A DNA stretch of 64,000 nt from Marinococcus halophilus (GCF_002265875.1 NZ_NPFA01000001.1:334988-398987); one strand, 5' to 3'; counted from the first letter of the stretch, positions 8,432 to 17,263 are shown. The notes: generated by a model from the letters alone, not told the origin. Numbers and translations are program-made.

Positions 8432-8557
8432 TCTATTTGTCCAGTTCCATCCACTGCCGGCTCGAGGTCGCTGTCTCCTTCCTGCAAAATGAAAGAGCTA
8501 TTTTTCGGAAGGCGGACAGCGCTTGTCGCCGGCTTTCAAGTGGATGGAACTTTTCTA
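8432..8557. repeat. Dispersed structured palindromic repeat, copy A
   Basis: Imperfect palindrome with the same plan as the element at 43861-43980. Outer stem GTTCCATCCACT (8444-8455) pairs with AGTGGATGGAAC (8539-8550). A second stem GCCGGC / GCCGGC is separated from the first by a one-sided bulge TTTCA. Next comes an asymmetric loop CTCGAGGT / CTTGT, then CGCTGTC / GACAGCG and CCTTCC / GGAAGG, and an apical loop of 24 bases. At least 31 base pairs form. The shared unpaired blocks (TGTCCAG, CTCGAGGT, TGTCGC, CTTTTCT) identify the family. It ends just before an extended -10 sequence TGATACAAT (8562-8570) that probably serves the aminotransferase gene. Confidence 0.75.
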
Positions 8558-8631
8558 TATATGATACAATTTGAATGTTGTTATTAAAAGAGAGATGGAT
8601 GGCACGATAAATACATAGGAGTGATGTTACT

Positions 8632-9705
8632 GTGGCTGAATCATTGACCATTGAGCGTACAAAATCCCCGAAACCGAAGCCGGATTTCTCTCAGCTCGCT
8701 TTCGGAAAAAACTTTACCGATCATATGTTTGTTGTAGATTATGTAGAAGGAGAAGGCTGGATCGATCCAAGAATCGTACCGTACCAGCCGCTTACCATGG
8801 ATCCTTCGAGCCTTGTGTTTCACTACGGCCAGGCTGTATTTGAAGGAATGAAGGCTTATTATTCCGGCGGCGATATTATGCTTTTCCGCCCGGAAAAAAA
8901 CTTTGAACGGCTGAACCAGTCCAACCGCCGGATGAGCATTCCGGAGATCGACGAGCAGCTATTGATTGATTCGTTAAAGGAGCTCGTTTCACTTGAGCGT
9001 GACTGGATTCCCCGCGGGGAAGGGCAATCACTGTACATCCGCCCGTTTGTGATCGCTACGGAAGCAAGCCTTAGCGTGAAGCCGTCCTCCTCTTACAAGC
9101 TGCTCATTATTTTAACTCCTGTGGGTTCTTATTACGGAAGCGGTGGCGACGCCATGAAACCGGTCAGCATCTATGTAGAGAACGAATTCGTCCGCAGCGT
9201 CCGCGGCGGCGTCGGCTTCACTAAGACAGCGGGAAACTATGCGGCCAGCCTGAAAGCCCAGGAGCAGGCCGGGAGTGCCGGGTATGATCAGGTCCTTTGG
9301 CTCGACGGGGTGGAGCAGCGCTATATCGAAGAGGTCGGCAGCATGAATATTTTCTTCAAAATCAGTGGAAAAGTCGTAACGCCTGCTCTGAATGGGAGCA
9401 TTCTTGAAGGAATTACCCGCGACTCTGTCATTGAACTCCTGCATTATTGGGACATTCCTGTGGAGGAACGCCGAATTGATATGGAAGAAATACGCACTGC
9501 ATATGAAGCAGGTACACTCGAAGAAATTTTCGGTACCGGGACAGCGGCAGTCATTTCTCCTGTAGGCAAGCTGCGGTGGGACGCCCAAACCTATAAAATC
9601 AATGACGAAGAAACCGGCCCCCTCGCCAAGCAGCTGTATGACACGATCACCGGCATTCAGACCGGGGACAAGGAAGATGTACTTCACTGGACCCGCACCG
9701 TATAA
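8632..9705 (+). CDS. ilvE: Branched-chain-amino-acid aminotransferase
   Basis: PLP enzyme of fold type IV that transfers the amino group between glutamate and the 2-oxo acids of Leu, Ile and Val. 357 residues, the length of the long BCAT class (B. subtilis YwaA/IlvK type). Visible motifs are YGQAVFEGMKAY (65-76), the PLP lysine in GFTKTAGNYAAS (Lys198), DQVLWLDG, EEVGSMNIFF and the phosphate-binding EIFGTGTAAVISPVG. GTG start with AGGAGTG eight bases upstream. Monocistronic: its own terminator follows and a structured repeat precedes it. No T-box specifier or antiterminator sequence is visible in the leader. Confidence 0.93.
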   Translation: MAESLTIERTKSPKPKPDFSQLAFGKNFTDHMFVVDYVEGEGWIDPRIVPYQPLTMDPSSLVFHYGQAVFEGMKAYYSGGDIMLFRPEKNFERLNQSNRRMSIPEIDEQLLIDSLKELVSLERDWIPRGEGQSLYIRPFVIATEASLSVKPSSSYKLLIILTPVGSYYGSGGDAMKPVSIYVENEFVRSVRGGVGFTKTAGNYAASLKAQEQAGSAGYDQVLWLDGVEQRYIEEVGSMNIFFKISGKVVTPALNGSILEGITRDSVIELLHYWDIPVEERRIDMEEIRTAYEAGTLEEIFGTGTAAVISPVGKLRWDAQTYKINDEETGPLAKQLYDTITGIQTGDKEDVLHWTRTV

Positions 9706-9717
9706 AATGAATCAACA

Positions 9718-9748
9718 GCGGCTCTCCTTCACGGAGGGCCGTTTTATT
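9718..9748 (+). terminator. Intrinsic terminator of ilvE
   Basis: GCGGCTCTCC - TTCA - CGGAGGGCCG stem followed by TTTTATTT, directly after the ilvE stop codon. Confidence 0.8.
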
Positions 9749-9842
9749 TCTGAATGAAATTCTTCCGTTTTTCCCATTGTATGCTAGAATATACCTACAC
9801 GTCCTTTACAAGTGACAACGAAACGGGAGGAGGAGGGGACAA

Positions 9843-10700
9843 TTGAAGCAATTAGCGCTTTCTTTACGCGACGGCCGCATGCTGAGTATTTCCATGTTCG
9901 GAGACCCGGACGGAACACCGGTCCTGTATGTTCATGGGGTCGGAAGCTCCCGGCTTGAAGCAGCGATCGGAGAAGAAGCTGCCGCTTCCAACTCCCTTCG
10001 TATTATTTCTGTTGACCGCCCGGGCTACGGCTTGTCCATCCCCGATCCTCACGGCACTTTTCTCCAATTTTCCAAAGATATCGACGAAGTAATGAATCAT
10101 TTTGAGATACAGCGCTGCTCCTTAATTGGTGTCGGCTGCAGCGGCCCCTATGCAGTGACAAGCACCAGTCTTTTAAAGGGACGCATCAGCGAGCTTCATT
10201 TGGTGGGCTCTATCGGTCCTACGGAGGATCCTGAGTTGTTTCGCCTGCTCGACACTTCTTTAAAAGCTCCGCTGCAAACGATTCAGGAAGCACCGGAGCT
10301 TTTGCGCAGCCGCTGGGAACAGACGAATATGGAGGATAACATTTTCCAGACAGATTACGAACAGCTTTCCAAAGAGGAGCAGCAGTACGTGACCCCGTTT
10401 GTGCTGGATAAATGGAGGTTTGCGGTTCAGGAATCCGCCCACTCTGCTGAAGGATTTCTTCGTGACCTTCAGACGCTCACGACGCCATGGGCCTATCACC
10501 TGGAGAACATCGATACTCCCGCGTATGTATGGGCGGGGGAAGAAGATGAGATGATTCCCCTTCGGCATGCCGTTTACCTTGCCAATCACATTACCGGGGC
10601 TGTACTCGAAACGTTTCCCGGCATGGGCCATACCGCCACAGAAGTGCTCGGCATCAACAAAGCCCTGCAGCAGATCAGCAAAAACCGCGCCCTTTCATAA
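9843..10700 (+). CDS. Alpha/beta-hydrolase-fold protein with displaced nucleophile
   Basis: 285 residues of alpha/beta-hydrolase fold: oxyanion-type YVHGVGSSRLE, then VDRPGYGLS, a late acidic residue in WAGEEDEMIP and the C-terminal His in PGMGHTATE. The nucleophile elbow is abnormal. Where relatives read G-x-S-x-G-G-P-Y-A this protein reads IGVGCSGPYA, so the usual Ser position is Gly98, followed by Cys99 and Ser100. Either Cys99/Ser100 has taken over or the protein is not a classical hydrolase. Start is TTG with a strong GGGAGGAGGAGG site just upstream. Stands alone between two terminators; substrate unknown. Confidence 0.8.
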   Translation: MKQLALSLRDGRMLSISMFGDPDGTPVLYVHGVGSSRLEAAIGEEAAASNSLRIISVDRPGYGLSIPDPHGTFLQFSKDIDEVMNHFEIQRCSLIGVGCSGPYAVTSTSLLKGRISELHLVGSIGPTEDPELFRLLDTSLKAPLQTIQEAPELLRSRWEQTNMEDNIFQTDYEQLSKEEQQYVTPFVLDKWRFAVQESAHSAEGFLRDLQTLTTPWAYHLENIDTPAYVWAGEEDEMIPLRHAVYLANHITGAVLETFPGMGHTATEVLGINKALQQISKNRALS

Positions 10701-10702
10701 AA

Positions 10703-10739
10703 GCGAAGCCGCCCCTAAAAATAGGACGGCTTCGTTTTT
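10703..10739 (+). terminator. Terminator after the hydrolase-like gene (probably bidirectional)
   Basis: GCGAAGCCG...CGGCTTCG stem followed by TTTTTG on the plus strand. The convergent gene ending at 10744 probably uses it too, although its T-tract (CTTTTA) is weaker. Confidence 0.8.
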
Positions 10740-10743
10740 GTAT

Positions 10744-10989
10744 TTAGCGGATTGCTTTTAAAATAAAGCTTAAAATGACGACGAAAATAATTGCGCCGAT
10801 TAACGCTGGGAAGATCGCAATACTGCCGATCACCGGTCCCCAGGAACCAAAAATCAAGCCACCGATCCAGGCACCGATAATGCCTGCAATAATGTTACCC
10901 AAAATGCCGCCTGGAATATCCTTGCCGAGAATTAAACCGGCAAGCCAGCCAATCAGGCCGCCGACGATAAGAAATAGTATAAATCCCAT
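10744..10989 (-). CDS. GlsB/YeaQ/YmgE-family stress membrane protein
   Basis: 81-residue, very hydrophobic, Gly-rich protein with about three membrane segments (MGFILFLIVGGLIGWLAGLI; GGILGNIIAGIIGAWIGGLI; a C-terminal IFVVILSFILKAI). It matches the transglycosylase-associated-protein family, often induced by general or envelope stress in Firmicutes; molecular function unknown. AAAGGAG lies upstream of the ATG. No clear sigma-B promoter was found upstream. Confidence 0.8.
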   Translation of the reverse strand: MGFILFLIVGGLIGWLAGLILGKDIPGGILGNIIAGIIGAWIGGLIFGSWGPVIGSIAIFPALIGAIIFVVILSFILKAIR

Positions 10990-11066
10990 TACATTGACTC
11001 TCCTTTCGTTATCTCGTCCAATCCTCTTTCTTCCCTTAATGATTTAAATCCAATCTCTTTTTATGC

Positions 11067-11099
11067 AAAAAACCGACATTTCTTTTTCGAAAGCCGGCA
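11067..11099 (-). terminator. Terminator of the tagO-like gene
   Basis: Minus-strand stem GCCGGCTTTC / GAAATGTCGG (with G-U pairs) followed by TTTTTT, just after the stop at 11103. Confidence 0.6.
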
Positions 11100-11102
11100 A
11101 AG

Positions 11103-12185
11103 TTATTTTTTTATTTCCTGCGAACCACCAGTGCATCGACGCATCATATTGAGAAGGGGCTGTCTCTTAGCTCCAATTAAACCTACTACTTCTGCACTCA
11201 ATTGTATTAAAAGAAGCAGGAAGACAAATATGACTACAGAGTTCCATAATGTAACATTGGAAAATAACAAAGCTGAAGCACCAAAAAAGATTCCTATAGT
11301 GTAAATTATCAAAACTGTTGCTCTATGGCTAAAGCCCATTGCTAACAAGCAATGGTGTAAGTGACCTTTGTCTGGAGACATAATACCTTGCTTGTTTAAA
11401 AACCTTCTTACAATCGCGAAAAGCGTATCGAATATTGGCACTGCAAGTATTAATACAGGAGCGATAAGACTAAATAATGTTACACTTTTGAAAAAGCCCA
11501 TCAGCGAGATTATTGCTATAGAGTATCCAAGAAATAATGACCCTGTATCACCCATAAAAAGTTTAGCTGGATGAAAATTAAATATTAGAAAAGCCAATGT
11601 ACTCGCAATTAATACTACAGCGATTGAAATGACTGCTACATGTGCCAATGGGTCTATGATAGCCATTACTAATATGGTTGAGATAGCAATTGTGGCTACT
11701 CCTCCAGCTAACCCATCCAGGCCATCAATCAAATTAATGGAATTCATAACACCAATAATCCAGAGTACCGCCATTACAGAACTTAAAAAGCCCATTTCTA
11801 TTCGGCCAATTAATGGGATTTCTATGAATTCAATGGTTAAACCTGAGGTAACTACGACTACCGCAGCTATTAATTGAATCAGAAATTTTAATTTAGCATT
11901 TAATGTAAAACGGTCATCCAACAGCCCCATTATTATGATCATAGCTGCACCAATACCAATTTGGGGAAGATACGCACTGTCTACCTGCAAATAGATACAT
12001 CCAGCTATTGTTCCAAGAATAATGGAGAGTCCCCCTACTCGGGGCATTGACTTTAAGTGGACTTTTCTTTCTTCGGGTTTATCTACAAATCCAAATTTAC
12101 CAGCGTAACGAATGATAAGGGGATTCGTCAGCAATGCGACAGTAAAAGCTATTACAAAAGCTATCGCGTACTCCCAAAGGTTCAT
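11103..12185 (-). CDS. tagO: MraY/WecA-family undecaprenyl-phosphate GlcNAc-1-phosphate transferase
   Basis: Polytopic membrane enzyme that moves a HexNAc-1-phosphate from a UDP-sugar to undecaprenyl phosphate, the first step of teichoic acid or other envelope glycans. About 360 residues with some ten membrane spans. Family motifs: MPRVGGL, MGLLDDRF (Asp pair), NSINLIDGLDGLAGG, FMGDTGSLFLG and the cytosolic HLHHCLLAMGFSHR. Start taken at ATG 12185; a GTG four codons earlier is possible but has no spaced ribosome site. The gene and its flank are much more AT-rich than the neighbours, pointing to different ancestry. No glycan genes are adjacent, so teichoic acid is the most likely but unproven product. 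Confidence 0.82.
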   Translation of the reverse strand: MNLWEYAIAFVIAFTVALLTNPLIIRYAGKFGFVDKPEERKVHLKSMPRVGGLSIILGTIAGCIYLQVDSAYLPQIGIGAAMIIIMGLLDDRFTLNAKLKFLIQLIAAVVVVTSGLTIEFIEIPLIGRIEMGFLSSVMAVLWIIGVMNSINLIDGLDGLAGGVATIAISTILVMAIIDPLAHVAVISIAVVLIASTLAFLIFNFHPAKLFMGDTGSLFLGYSIAIISLMGFFKSVTLFSLIAPVLILAVPIFDTLFAIVRRFLNKQGIMSPDKGHLHHCLLAMGFSHRATVLIIYTIGIFFGASALLFSNVTLWNSVVIFVFLLLLIQLSAEVVGLIGAKRQPLLNMMRRCTGGSQEIKK

Positions 12186-12197
12186 TAAATCATTCAC

Positions 12198-12548
12198 CCA
12201 CTTTAGTCTGCTCTTTTATAAACCTATCTTATTGTAGGCTTATCTTTCTTAACTTACAATACCTTTTCTTAAAATTAGGTAAAACTCCATATAATCTCTC
12301 TAATAAATAAGACGTAAATTAAAATAAATAGTTTCACCAAATTAAATAGTATGAAAAATATATTAAACACCGTCTATATAAATACTAACCTTAGAAGTTA
12401 CTTCATTTATTATAACACAATATAATTAAAATTTTAGAAGATTCAAGTAAGCTCTAATTAACTTAAAGACAGAAATCTTAGCACTTTAGAATTCATTTTG
12501 GTTTTATTAAAAGGTAAAAGTAAATTATTTTAATAAAAGCACCTAAAA
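12198..12548. other. AT-rich intergenic region upstream of tagO
   Basis: About 350 bases of very low G+C (several 60-base lines have about ten G/C). No open frame, no clear -35/-10 pair at normal spacing and no long hairpin. TATA-rich tracts (for example around 12405-12430) could carry the tagO promoter or bent DNA, but I cannot pick one. Confidence 0.5.
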
Positions 12549-12581
12549 AAGGACTGCAGCCAGATTGAGCTGCAGTCCTTT
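12549..12581 (-). terminator. Terminator of fabZ operon
   Basis: Minus strand AAAGGACTGCAGC - tcaatctg - GCTGCAGTCCTTTTTT: strong stem and T-tract one base after the fabZ stop. Confidence 0.9.
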
Positions 12582-13004
12582 CTATTGAATCGCAAACATC
12601 AGGTCTGCTTCTGCGACGACCTTGCCGTCCACGGAAGCCGTCCCTTTTCCTTTGACGATAGAGCGTCTCTGTTTGGTAACTTCCATTTCGAGGCGGAGCT
12701 GGTCTCCCGGCTTCACCTGGCCTTTAAAGCGGCATTCATCAATGCCTGCAAATAAGGCGAGCTTTCCCTTCATGTCCTCCTGCTGCATCAGCGCGACGCC
12801 GCCGGCCTGGGCGATCGCTTCAATAATAAGCACCCCTGGCATTACCGGATAGTCAGGGAAATGCCCATTGAAAAATTCTTCATTGGCGCTGACATTTTTA
12901 ATGCCTACGGCCCGCTCTCCGGGTTCTACCTCAATAATTTTATCGACGAGCAGAAATGGGTAGCGGTGGGGGATAATTTCTTTAATTTGTTCAATCGAAA
13001 GCAT
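12582..13004 (-). CDS. fabZ: (3R)-hydroxyacyl-ACP dehydratase FabZ
   Basis: Dehydratase of type II fatty acid elongation, forming trans-2-enoyl-ACP. 140 residues, single hot-dog domain. The catalytic His is in [14 protein letters not shown] and the catalytic Glu in [11 protein letters not shown]; the N-terminal [11 protein letters not shown] is also typical. Last gene of the minus-strand run flhO-flhP-epuA-fabZ, as in B. subtilis where flhOP precede fabZ. Confidence 0.95.
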   Translation of the reverse strand: MLSIEQIKEIIPHRYPFLLVDKIIEVEPGERAVGIKNVSANEEFFNGHFPDYPVMPGVLIIEAIAQAGGVALMQQEDMKGKLALFAGIDECRFKGQVKPGDQLRLEMEVTKQRRSIVKGKGTASVDGKVVAEADLMFAIQ

Positions 13005-13025
13005 CTTCTTTCCCTCGCTTTTAAG

Positions 13026-13280
13026 CTAGTTTCCTCGAATCAACTGATAAATTTCCCACCAGGTCGATGGGTTCAGGGCCTGAAAAGGATTGCCACCTCC
13101 GACCGCATAGCCGATCATCAGGCCTATAATCGCACAAATAAAGGCCAGAATTACAATAATAATCAGCCAATGCCACCAGAGCAGCTGCTGAAGACGTGCA
13201 CGCACCTTCTGTGTGCCTCTTTTCAGCTGTTCTTTTCTATTCGGCTTCGAAGTCCTTGTACGGTTATTCTGATTGCTCAT
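13026..13280 (-). CDS. EpuA-family small membrane protein
   Basis: 84 residues: a basic Arg/Lys-rich N-terminal tail (about 1-32), one long membrane segment (WHWLIIIVILAFICAIIGLMIGYAV), and a short outside tail. This matches the EpuA family, which databases often label DNA-directed RNA polymerase subunit beta; nothing in the sequence resembles RpoB. It lies 21 bp upstream of fabZ and just after flhP, its usual place in Bacillaceae. Function unknown. Confidence 0.75.
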   Translation of the reverse strand: MSNQNNRTRTSKPNRKEQLKRGTQKVRARLQQLLWWHWLIIIVILAFICAIIGLMIGYAVGGGNPFQALNPSTWWEIYQLIRGN

Positions 13281-13313
13281 ATGTACTATCTATGCTCCCT
13301 TAACCACAAAGAC

Positions 13314-14138
13314 TTATCGAATGCTGTTAATCAATCCAAGCATCTGGTCCCCCTGCGTCAGCGCACGGGAATTAAACGAGTATTGTCTTTGGGCATTCAT
13401 CATATTTACTAATTCGTTCGATAAATCCACATTAGACTGCTCGACCATTCCCTGCTTTACGCTGGACGGGTCAGCTTCTATAACCATATCATTTTCCGCT
13501 GCCCCGAGTCCATCTAAATCCTCAAAACGGTACCGATTGCCCCCGACAGACGTCAGCGCCTGCGGACGCTCCACCTGCACGATGCCAAATGAACCAATAT
13601 TCACAGTCTCTCCGGCTGCCGTTACTCCTGTCAGCTCCCCGTTTTCCTGCATCGAAAACTCCGAAGTCCCTGCAGGAATATCGAATCTTCCTCCAGCTTC
13701 GTTTAATACAAAGCCGCCATTTTGATCAACGAGCGTATAGCTGCCGGGCGCTGCCGGATTTTCTGAAAGATACAGCTGCCCGTCTCTGGTATATTCAGTC
13801 GTCCCATCTTCTGCCTCTATTTGAAAAAAAGTATCCTTATCTTCAAGAGCAAAATCGAGCTCCCGTTCGCTCTCTTTCAGCGCCCCCTGCTCCATGCGAA
13901 GCGCGGTCTGTCCGATTGCTGCCCCCCCGCCTGTCCGGATCCCGGGCGGAGTAAGCCGACCCGTTCCATTTTCCGGCATTGGCATGTTGTCTTCCTGCTG
14001 ATACATCATTTCGCTGAAGGTCGCCTGTCTTGATTTAAACCCTGCCGTTTCTGCATTGGACAGATTGTTACTGATGGTATCCATCTGCTGCTGAACGGCC
14101 CCCATGGATTGAAATGGTATGCGTAATCCCGAATACAT
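13314..14138 (-). CDS. flhP: Flagellar hook-basal body rod protein FlhP
   Basis: Axial rod/hook-type protein exported by the flagellar apparatus. 274 residues with the N-terminal heptad region and signature MDTISNNLSNAETAGFKSRQ, a central FlgG-like beta domain, and the C-terminal coiled region SNVDLSNELVNMMNAQRQY. AGGAGG upstream of the ATG. Forms a pair with flhO 40 bp upstream. No other flagellar genes are in the window, matching the isolated flhOP of B. subtilis. Confidence 0.9.
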   Translation of the reverse strand: MYSGLRIPFQSMGAVQQQMDTISNNLSNAETAGFKSRQATFSEMMYQQEDNMPMPENGTGRLTPPGIRTGGGAAIGQTALRMEQGALKESERELDFALEDKDTFFQIEAEDGTTEYTRDGQLYLSENPAAPGSYTLVDQNGGFVLNEAGGRFDIPAGTSEFSMQENGELTGVTAAGETVNIGSFGIVQVERPQALTSVGGNRYRFEDLDGLGAAENDMVIEADPSSVKQGMVEQSNVDLSNELVNMMNAQRQYSFNSRALTQGDQMLGLINSIR

Positions 14139-14178
14139 GCTGTTTTCCTCCTGAATTCTATTTTACGTTTTTAATAGA

Positions 14179-14967
14179 TTAGCCGAGCCGCCCCACTTCA
14201 TTTACCGCCTTTTCCATGCTGCGGTCATACGTCTGCATGACCTTCTGGTTGGATTCAAACATCCGGTATGCTTCCATCAGCTCCGTCATCGCCTGAGTGG
14301 AATCGGTATTGGATTGTTCGAGAAAGCCCTGCTTGATCTGGTAGCGGATGTTTTCATTATCCGCCGCAGCACCGAGCTCTTCCTCTGCTTCGAACATGCC
14401 TGCTTCAGTTTTAACTAAATCATTAGTATCGGGAGCGTACGCCACACCCAGCTGCCCGGCTTCCCCGCCATTTTCAAGTAGCACGGTGCCGTTTCCGGTG
14501 ATTTGAAAGCTTTCATTTCCAGTTTCCACAGGGGCGCCTTCGTTATTCAGTATGTACTGCCCATCTGCCGTCGTTAAAAACCCTTCTGCATCCACTGTCC
14601 AGTTGCCGTTCCGGGTGTAGGCCGTTCCTTCTTCTCCCTGGACCATAAACAGCACCGCCCCGTTTTCATCCGGCACCTCTGCCTGAAGCAGAGCGGCGTC
14701 GGCTGGCGCGTTCGTTTCCTGCAGCTCTCCCGGAGTAAATGACGGAGCCTGGTCCTGCATGTAAACGCCTGTACCGAGTGCACCGATTGTGCGCGGCCCC
14801 CTCCCTGCATTCTCCGCATGAAGCAGCTGTTCCGGGAACGTCCGGATCGCGCTTTGATCGGATTTATATCCCGGGGTATTGGCATTGGCAATATTATTAT
14901 TCAGCATATCTGTCTTTCTCTGCTGGGCTGCCATACCAGAAGCAGCATTATAAAAACCTCTCAGCAT
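14179..14967 (-). CDS. flhO: Flagellar hook-basal body rod protein FlhO
   Basis: Rod protein paralogous to FlhP: N-terminal MLRGFYNAASGMAAQQRKTD then MLNNNIANANTPGYKSDQ, and C-terminal LEQSNTDSTQAMTELMEAYRMFESNQK. 262 residues. First gene of the flhOP-epuA-fabZ run. In B. subtilis the genes before it are spoIIID and mbl; here a gap and murAA follow instead. A TGGTAAAAT extended -10 (15066-15058) upstream is a possible promoter; no sigma-D motif was found. Confidence 0.9.
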   Translation of the reverse strand: MLRGFYNAASGMAAQQRKTDMLNNNIANANTPGYKSDQSAIRTFPEQLLHAENAGRGPRTIGALGTGVYMQDQAPSFTPGELQETNAPADAALLQAEVPDENGAVLFMVQGEEGTAYTRNGNWTVDAEGFLTTADGQYILNNEGAPVETGNESFQITGNGTVLLENGGEAGQLGVAYAPDTNDLVKTEAGMFEAEEELGAAADNENIRYQIKQGFLEQSNTDSTQAMTELMEAYRMFESNQKVMQTYDRSMEKAVNEVGRLG

Positions 14968-15057
14968 AATCCTATTCCCCGTTTCCGTGCATGTAGTCCC
15001 AGTATCAACTCAGCGGGCATGCTTTTCCGTATGAATTGTTTATTGATAATTAGTTCT

Positions 15058-15066
15058 ATTTTACCA
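15058..15066 (-). promoter_or_regulatory. Possible extended -10 promoter for flhO
   Basis: TGGTAAAAT on the minus strand, about 90 bases before the flhO start; no convincing -35 at 16-18 bases. Confidence 0.3.
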
Positions 15067-15153
15067 CACGAGCACGCTTCAAGGAGCGGAATTCGGCATT
15101 TAGTGATGTATATCCTATTTTAACAATTGTTATATACCTAGTTTTAAAGTATT

Positions 15154-15182
15154 AAAAAAGCCACCACTGTGTAGTGATGGCT
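15154..15182 (-). terminator. Terminator of murAA
   Basis: Minus strand AAGCCATCACT - acac - AGTGGTGGC followed by TTTTTTAAT, 15 bases after the murAA stop. Confidence 0.85.
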
Positions 15183-15196
15183 TGCGTTAGTAAAGT

Positions 15197-16498
15197 TTAG
15201 GAGCGCTCAGCTGTTTTTAAGGAAGTATCTGCAGCTTCGTCTGCATTCACGCGCTTTACGTTCGCGCCGAGACTCTGCAGCTTTTTATGAAAATCCACAT
15301 ATCCACGGTCAAGGTGACGGAGCTCTGTTACTGTCGTTTCTCCTTCGGCTACGAGACCGGCAACAATTAATGCTGCTCCTGCGCGGAGGTCCGTGGCCGA
15401 TACTTCGGCGCCCTGCAGCTTTTTCGGCCCGCTGATAACCGCCGTACGTCCTTCAATTTTGATGCTTGCATTCATGCGCTGGAATTCTTCTACGTGCATA
15501 AAGCGGTTCTCAAAAACTGTTTCTGTGATGAGGCCCGTCCCCTTTGCCTGGGTAAGGAGCGCCATGAACTGTGCCTGCATATCCGTTGGAAAACCGGGAT
15601 GCGGCATTGTTTTAATATCTACCGGCTTTAAAATGTCCGGGCCGGTGACAAGCATACCTCCGTCGCTTTCTTCAATCTTGACGCCCATTTCCCGCATCTT
15701 CGCTACAAGAGGACGTAAATGCTCATGCATCGCGCCTTCCACAAATACTTCGCCTCCAGTGATTGCTGCAGCAATCATGAAGGTACCAGCTTCAATCCGG
15801 TCCGGAATGATAGTGTGTTCCGCTCCAGTTAGTTTGTCCACGCCTTCAATACGAATCGTGCCGGTGCCGGCGCCGCGCACTTTGCCTCCCATGGCGTTAA
15901 TAAAGTTGGCAAGGTCTACAATTTCCGGTTCCTCTGCTACGTTTTCAAGCGTTGTGGTGCCTTCTGCAAGCGCCGCGGCCATCATAATATTTTCGGTGGC
16001 ACCAACGCTTGGAAAATCCAGATAGATACGAGCCCCCTGCAGACGCTCTTCTACTTTTGCTTCGATATAGCCATTGCCGATTTCAACGTGCGCGCCCATG
16101 GCTTCAAAGCCTTTCAAATGCTGGTCAATCGGCCGGGAACCAATTGCACATCCCCCCGGAAGTGCAATGTGGGCAATACCTTTTCTTGCCAGAAGCGGCC
16201 CCATGACAAGAAACGATGCCCGCATTTTACTGACATATTCAAACGGGGCTTCTGTGGAAAGATCCCCGGTAGCGTCAGCAATCCAGCGGTGATCTTCATA
16301 AGTGACTTCTGTTCCGACGTGGCGAAGAACATTAGAAATCGTGTCTACATCTGCAAGCGGCGGCACATCATAAAGCGTGCTTTGCCCTTCTTCTGCCAAA
16401 AGAGTAGCTGCAATAACAGGCAGAACCGCATTTTTTGCTCCTTCTGCTTTGACGGACCCCTTTAGGCGTCTGCCTCCCTGTACAATAATTTTATCCAA
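15197..16498 (-). CDS. murAA: UDP-GlcNAc 1-carboxyvinyltransferase MurAA
   Basis: Catalyses the first committed step of peptidoglycan synthesis, adding enolpyruvate from PEP to UDP-GlcNAc in the cytosol. 433 residues, an EPSP-synthase-like two-domain protein. The fosfomycin-target cysteine is present (Cys117 in [13 protein letters not shown]), as are the catalytic [10 protein letters not shown] (Lys22) and [12 protein letters not shown]. Context atpC-DUF1146-murAA matches B. subtilis murAA, the essential paralogue. A second copy, murAB, lies at 37668-38954. The acidic tail after about residue 420 is longer than I expect. Confidence 0.95.
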   Translation of the reverse strand: MDKIIVQGGRRLKGSVKAEGAKNAVLPVIAATLLAEEGQSTLYDVPPLADVDTISNVLRHVGTEVTYEDHRWIADATGDLSTEAPFEYVSKMRASFLVMGPLLARKGIAHIALPGGCAIGSRPIDQHLKGFEAMGAHVEIGNGYIEAKVEERLQGARIYLDFPSVGATENIMMAAALAEGTTTLENVAEEPEIVDLANFINAMGGKVRGAGTGTIRIEGVDKLTGAEHTIIPDRIEAGTFMIAAAITGGEVFVEGAMHEHLRPLVAKMREMGVKIEESDGGMLVTGPDILKPVDIKTMPHPGFPTDMQAQFMALLTQAKGTGLITETVFENRFMHVEEFQRMNASIKIEGRTAVISGPKKLQGAEVSATDLRAGAALIVAGLVAEGETTVTELRHLDRGYVDFHKKLQSLGANVKRVNADEAADTSLKTAERS

Positions 16499-16718
16499 TT
16501 TAATTCCCTCCGCTATACTTATGCATATTATCTTTTTGTGCTGCGTGCTTTACCTGCAAAGCTGTACTGTTTTCGTCCTTTTGTCTAGCCTTTTCATTAG
16601 TCGCTTCCCGTCTTGAAATGTTACAGCGGTAAAGAGACCTTTTTTTCCTTGTCAGATCCGGCACCATCGATGAGTTTCATACAGAATTCTTTACCCGCTC
16701 CCGCATTTTCATAATCTT

Positions 16719-16964
16719 TTATGCCAAAAGTGTGAAAAACAGGTAACGAAGATACAAAGAAAAATCAAAATAGTCAATAAAGAAGCTGCTTACAGAGTAG
16801 CTGATTGCAATAGCGAACAATATAATCAAAAGTCTTCCCTTCAGGCTTTCCGGCCTTCGGATAAAAACGTCAAACCGAAACGCCTGCAGACACCACCAGG
16901 TCAAGATAAAAAAAGAGAGATGAAGCAGAATATGTATTAGTGCTTCCTGACCGTCCGGATTCAT
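16719..16964 (-). CDS. DUF1146-family small membrane protein (YwzB-like)
   Basis: 82 residues with two membrane segments (ALIHILLHLSFFILTWWCLQAF; LLIILFAIAISYSVSSFF) joined by a short basic loop. It matches DUF1146 by pattern and by its place between the atp operon and murAA. Start at ATG 16964 chosen for an AAAGG site 9 bases upstream; longer frames start within a low-complexity repeat of the ribosome-site sequence. Function unknown. Confidence 0.75.
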   Translation of the reverse strand: MNPDGQEALIHILLHLSFFILTWWCLQAFRFDVFIRRPESLKGRLLIILFAIAISYSVSSFFIDYFDFSLYLRYLFFTLLA

Positions 16965-17263
16965 GCCATCATGCCTTTCTTTCATGCCTTTCTTTGTTGC
17001 CGTACAATGTCTTTGCAAATTTTAAGCTACGTTTCAGAATAATTAAATGTACCAGGGAAAACAAGAGTCAAAGGTTCTGCTACTATGTGCGAAGATAATT
17101 GGGATTAAGGATTCTTTTACTCTTTTTTAATGATTTATATAACTATAAGCATATTTCATTATAAAGGATTCGTAACCAAACATCTATAGTTCTATCTTCT
17201 TTAGAAAAGGCAGAGCTTTCTGTCCTTCCCTACCGCCTTCCCCCGGAGTCGGCTGAGTATGTA

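Noticed and set aside
8557-8632. T-box or other riboswitch before the branched-chain aminotransferase
   Set aside because: No GGTGGNACCGCG-like antiterminator sequence and no T-tract terminator; the upstream structure is the dispersed repeat.
13026-13280. RNA polymerase beta subunit label for the 84-residue gene
   Set aside because: The sequence is a basic tail plus one membrane helix, with no RpoB motif; the label is a common database artefact for EpuA.
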